A stretch of 64,000 nt of DNA, from assembly GCF_014596565.1 (NCBI RefSeq), contig NZ_NOIN01000005.1:389300-453299 (forward strand), in the 5' to 3' direction. Position numbers and translations under genes: made by a program. Positions 60,841-64,000 of this stretch are shown piece after piece. Below the pieces are notes generated by a model that was not told the DNA's origin, searched no databases, and saw only the letters and a list, made by a program, of their open reading frames with translations. The stretch's first letter is position 1, and every line of letters begins with the position of its first letter. The DNA is from Pseudomonas sp. PSB18. Its GTDB lineage: Bacteria > Pseudomonadota > Gammaproteobacteria > Pseudomonadales > Pseudomonadaceae.

Positions 60841-63800
60841 ATGGATTCGTCGACCGAAAAGCTGCCCACGCAAGACTGCGCCACCCACGAACTGGCCTCC
60901 GTCCAGCAGGGCATCTGGCTCGACCAGATCGCGCACCCGGACCTGCCCTACTACAACATCGGCATGTCCTTGGAGATCAAGGGCGAAATCGACATACCGC
61001 TGTTCGAGAAAGCCATCGAGCTGGTCGCCAACAACCATGACGCCTTGCGGCTGAGCTTCAGCCATGAAGGTGGTATCGGCCGCCAACGGGTCTTGCCCGA
61101 GGTCAAGGTCAAGCTGGACGTCGTGGAGTTTTCCGAGGCCGAAGCCGATGCCGGACTGGCGATGGAGTACCTGCGCAACGCCTTCCGCCAACCGTTCCCG
61201 GAATTGACCGGCCAGCTCTGGGAAGCGCGCATGGTGCGTTGTGGCCCGAACCGTCACTACTGGCTCAACCGTTATCACCACCTGGTCACCGACGGTATCG
61301 GCGTGGCGTTGATCGGCCATGCCGTGGGCGCCGCCTACAACGGCTTGCTGGCCGGCAACGATGAAGTCGCCCAAGGGCATTCCTACCTGTCGTTCCTGGA
61401 GGACGACCGGGCCTACCTGCAATCGTCGCGCTACGAGCGCGACCGCGAGTTCTGGCAGGAAACCTACGCACAATTGCCACCGTCGCTGCTGCAACGCCGG
61501 GCCGACTTCAAGACCGGCCAGGCCAATGAACTGGCTCCCAGCGCGCAAGTCCAGGCGATGCTGCCGCGGGCGCTCTACAACGACCTGACGCAGTTCGCCA
61601 GCGAGCGCAGCCTGTCGGTGGCTCATGTGTTGATCAGCGTGGTCGCCACCTATTTCTGCCGTACCGTGGGCGTCGATGAGATGGTCATCGGCATGCCCGT
61701 GCACAACCGCACCAACGCTCGCACCAAGGAAACCGCAGGGATGTTTTCCTCGGTGAGCCCGATTCGCCTGCCCGTCGATCTCGACGCCTCGTTGCTGGAC
61801 CTGATGCACGCCGCCGGCGGCCAACTGCGCCGCTGCTACCGCCACCAGCGCTTCCCGATTGCCGAACTCAACCGCATCCTGCGCCTCGCACAGGCCGGGC
61901 GTCGGCAACTGTTCGACGTTTCGCTGTCATTCGAAAGCCTGGACGGTGACGACCAGTTCGGCGGCACCTCTTCCACCGTCATCACCATGGACAACGGCTA
62001 CGAACAGACGCCCATGGCGATCTTCGTGCGTGACTACCACCCATTCGAAGACGTGCACCTGGACTTCAACTTCAACACCGCCTACTACAGCGTGGAAGAA
62101 GCCCGTCTTCTGCAACAACGCATCGTCTCGATGCTCGAAGCGGTACTTGAGCAGCATGACACGCCGGTGGGCGACTACCCGCTGATGAGCGCGGCCGAAC
62201 GCCAGCGCCTGCAAGTCGAGTTCAATGCCACCGCCCGCGAGTATCCGCGGGACGTGTTGATCCACAGGCTGTTCGAACAGCAGGCCGAGCAACGTCCCCA
62301 TAACTGTGCCGTACGCGGCGACAGCGGGCCGCTGCTCAGCTACGAACAACTCAACCGCCAGGCCAACCAGCTCGCTCATCGCCTGATCGAACTGGGGGTC
62401 AAGCCGGATGACCGCGTGGCCGTGAGCCTCAAGCGCGGCCCGGAAATGGTCGTCGCCCTGCTGGGGATTCTCAAGGCCGGTGGCGCTTACGTGCCCATCG
62501 ACCCGGACCTGCCGAGCGCACGCCAGGCCTACATGCTCGACGACAGTCGTCCCCGTGCCGTACTCAGTAGCCGGGCCTTGCTGGAGCAGTTGCCGGCGTT
62601 GGCAATCCCGGTGCTGGTGCTCGATGACGACGAGCGTGTCGAACAGCCCGAACACAACCCGGACCCTCGCACCCTGGGCCTGACCACGAAGCATTTGGCC
62701 TACGTGCTCTACACCTCGGGCTCCACCGGCACCCCCAAGGGGGTAATGAATGAACACCTCGGCGTGGTCAACCGCTTGCTCTGGGCCCGGGACCAGTACG
62801 GCGTCGACGCCAGCGACCGGATCCTGCAAAAGACCCCGTTCGGTTTCGACGTGTCGGTCTGGGAGTTCTTCCTGCCGTTGCTGGCCGGCGCCGAGCTGGT
62901 CATGGCCCGTCCTGGCGGCCACCAGGAGCCGGACTACCTGGCCCGGGTGATGCGCGAGGCGAGCATCACCATGCTGCATTTCGTGCCGTCGATGCTCGAC
63001 CTGTTCCTGGAGCACCGCGACAGCCAGGATTTCCCTGCCCTGCGTCGCGTGCTGTGCAGTGGTGAGGCCCTGCCCCGTGCTCTGCAACGGCGTTTCGAAC
63101 GGCAACTGACGGGTGTTGAACTGCATAACCTCTACGGCCCGACCGAGGCGGCCATCGACGTCACCGCCTGGCACTGCCGCCCTGGCGATCCCGGCGAGAG
63201 CGTGCCCATCGGCAAACCGATTGCCAACATCCAGATGCACGTGCTCGACGCCCGTGGCAAACCGCAGCCGCTGGGGATCGCCGGGGAAATCCACATCGGT
63301 GGCATCGGCGTTGCCCGGGGCTATCTGAACCAGCCGGAACTGAGCGCCGAGCGCTTCATTGCCGACCCGTTCAGCAACGAGCAGGACGCCCGCCTGTACA
63401 AGACCGGTGACCTCGGACGCTGGCTGGCCAACGGCGCGCTGGAGTACCTGGGCCGCAATGACTTCCAGGTGAAGATCCGCGGTTTGCGCATCGAGATCGG
63501 CGAAGTCGAAGCCGCCCTGGCGCTGTGCCCCGGTGTCCGCGAAGTGGTGGTGATTGCCCGGGAAGACCATCCCGGCCAACCCGAGAGCAAGCGCCTGGTG
63601 GCCTATGTCTGCGGTGAACCGGTTCCGGCCGAGCAACTGCGCAGCGCCCTGCTCAAGCACCTGCCCGAGTACATGGTGCCCAGCGCCTTCGTGCACCTGG
63701 ACGCCCTGCCCCTCACCGCCAACGGCAAGCTCGACCGTCGCGCCCTGCCCGAGCCCGGCCTGGAAGCCCTCGCCAGCAAGGCCTACGAAGCGCCGCAAGG

Positions 63801-64000
63801 TGACACCGAGATCGCCATCGCCGAGATCTGGAAAAACCTGCTGCACCTGGATCAGGTCGGCCGTCACGACGGTTTCCTCGAACTCGGTGGCCATTCCCTG
63901 CTGACCGTGCAACTGCAAGCCCGCCTGCACCAGGACCTCGGCGCCGAGATCGACCTGCGCACCCTGTTCGCCCAGACCTCCCTGAGCGAACTGGCCCGAC
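60841..64000 (+). CDS. Second lipopeptide NRPS (syringomycin-like), first module visible, runs off right edge
   Basis: 1,053 residues visible. ATG 60841 has AGGTG seven bases upstream. The first domain is a condensation domain with intact HHLVTDG (146-152) at the very N-terminus, so a lipo-initiating starter domain. The A domain follows, with TSGSTG at 625-630, and its pocket reads D-V-W-H-L-S-L-I-D, the standard serine code. The carrier LGGHSLL has its serine at about 1019. Serine first, acylated and later esterified to the C-terminus, is the pattern of syringomycin, cormycin, nunamycin and thanamycin. The 4-Cl-Thr cassette at 28,406-32,474 and the SyrP homologue fit such a product. Further modules lie outside the window. 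Confidence 0.94.
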   Translation, partial: MDSSTEKLPTQDCATHELASVQQGIWLDQIAHPDLPYYNIGMSLEIKGEIDIPLFEKAIELVANNHDALRLSFSHEGGIGRQRVLPEVKVKLDVVEFSEAEADAGLAMEYLRNAFRQPFPELTGQLWEARMVRCGPNRHYWLNRYHHLVTDGIGVALIGHAVGAAYNGLLAGNDEVAQGHSYLSFLEDDRAYLQSSRYERDREFWQETYAQLPPSLLQRRADFKTGQANELAPSAQVQAMLPRALYNDLTQFASERSLSVAHVLISVVATYFCRTVGVDEMVIGMPVHNRTNARTKETAGMFSSVSPIRLPVDLDASLLDLMHAAGGQLRRCYRHQRFPIAELNRILRLAQAGRRQLFDVSLSFESLDGDDQFGGTSSTVITMDNGYEQTPMAIFVRDYHPFEDVHLDFNFNTAYYSVEEARLLQQRIVSMLEAVLEQHDTPVGDYPLMSAAERQRLQVEFNATAREYPRDVLIHRLFEQQAEQRPHNCAVRGDSGPLLSYEQLNRQANQLAHRLIELGVKPDDRVAVSLKRGPEMVVALLGILKAGGAYVPIDPDLPSARQAYMLDDSRPRAVLSSRALLEQLPALAIPVLVLDDDERVEQPEHNPDPRTLGLTTKHLAYVLYTSGSTGTPKGVMNEHLGVVNRLLWARDQYGVDASDRILQKTPFGFDVSVWEFFLPLLAGAELVMARPGGHQEPDYLARVMREASITMLHFVPSMLDLFLEHRDSQDFPALRRVLCSGEALPRALQRRFERQLTGVELHNLYGPTEAAIDVTAWHCRPGDPGESVPIGKPIANIQMHVLDARGKPQPLGIAGEIHIGGIGVARGYLNQPELSAERFIADPFSNEQDARLYKTGDLGRWLANGALEYLGRNDFQVKIRGLRIEIGEVEAALALCPGVREVVVIAREDHPGQPESKRLVAYVCGEPVPAEQLRSALLKHLPEYMVPSAFVHLDALPLTANGKLDRRALPEPGLEALASKAYEAPQGDTEIAIAEIWKNLLHLDQVGRHDGFLELGGHSLLTVQLQARLHQDLGAEIDLRTLFAQTSLSELAR

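Noticed and set aside
61927..63930. 667-codon minus-strand frame in the right NRPS
   Set aside because: Shadow of the A and T domains of the second NRPS.
1..64000. tRNA or rRNA genes
   Set aside because: I looked for cloverleaf ends and conserved TTCGA-type loops near the integrase remnant and in the gaps and saw none that could be supported.

Overview
The window looks like the chromosome of a plant-associated fluorescent Pseudomonas, probably of the P. corrugata / P. mediterranea / P. brassicacearum kind. The codon use is GC-rich, and there are REP-type repeats, a DUF2790 protein and, above all, parts of two lipodepsipeptide systems side by side. No species can be proved from the sequence alone.

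Region 1 (1-32,474) is biosynthetic. A single nonribosomal peptide synthetase (NRPS) gene runs on the minus strand from 24,955 off the left edge (at least 8,318 codons). Its eight visible modules have adenylation pockets that I read as Thr-Pro-Ala-Ala-Ala-Val-Val-Thr. That is the order expected for the N-terminus of a corpeptin-like 'peptin' (Dhb-Pro-Ala-Ala-Ala-Val-...). Upstream of it lie a SyrD/PvdE-type cyclic-peptide ABC exporter and a SyrP-like aspartate hydroxylase. Divergent from these is a complete threonine-chlorination cassette: SyrB1-like A-T didomain, SyrB2-like non-haem iron halogenase and SyrC-like aminoacyl shuttle.

Region 2 (32,475-57,330) is about 25 kb of unrelated accessory genes: a tandem REP-doublet repeat, small detoxification enzymes, an integrase remnant, a cyanate operon (cynR/cynTS), a chemoreceptor, azlCD, a diguanylate cyclase, two broken genes, a DmpA-type peptidase with permease and LuxR regulator, a methionine aminopeptidase with a ParD-like partner, and an AaeXAB-like aromatic acid exporter.

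Region 3 (57,375-64,000) is biosynthetic again. A minus-strand set of an Asp/Asn beta-hydroxylase-family enzyme, an MFS exporter and a JmjC/cupin-8 protein stands divergent from the 5' end of a second NRPS (60,841 to the right edge). Its first module is a starter C domain plus a serine-specific A domain, as expected for a syringomycin-like 'mycin' (cormycin, nunamycin, thanamycin). The 4-Cl-Thr and 3-OH-Asp that such mycins carry would be made by the SyrB1/B2/C and SyrP homologues of Region 1, so the mycin pathway is split around Region 2. Both divergent biosynthetic promoters share a 20-bp dyad, TGTC-N12-GACA, which looks like the syr-syp box bound by SalA/SyrF-type LuxR regulators. This suggests both lipopeptides are switched on together.
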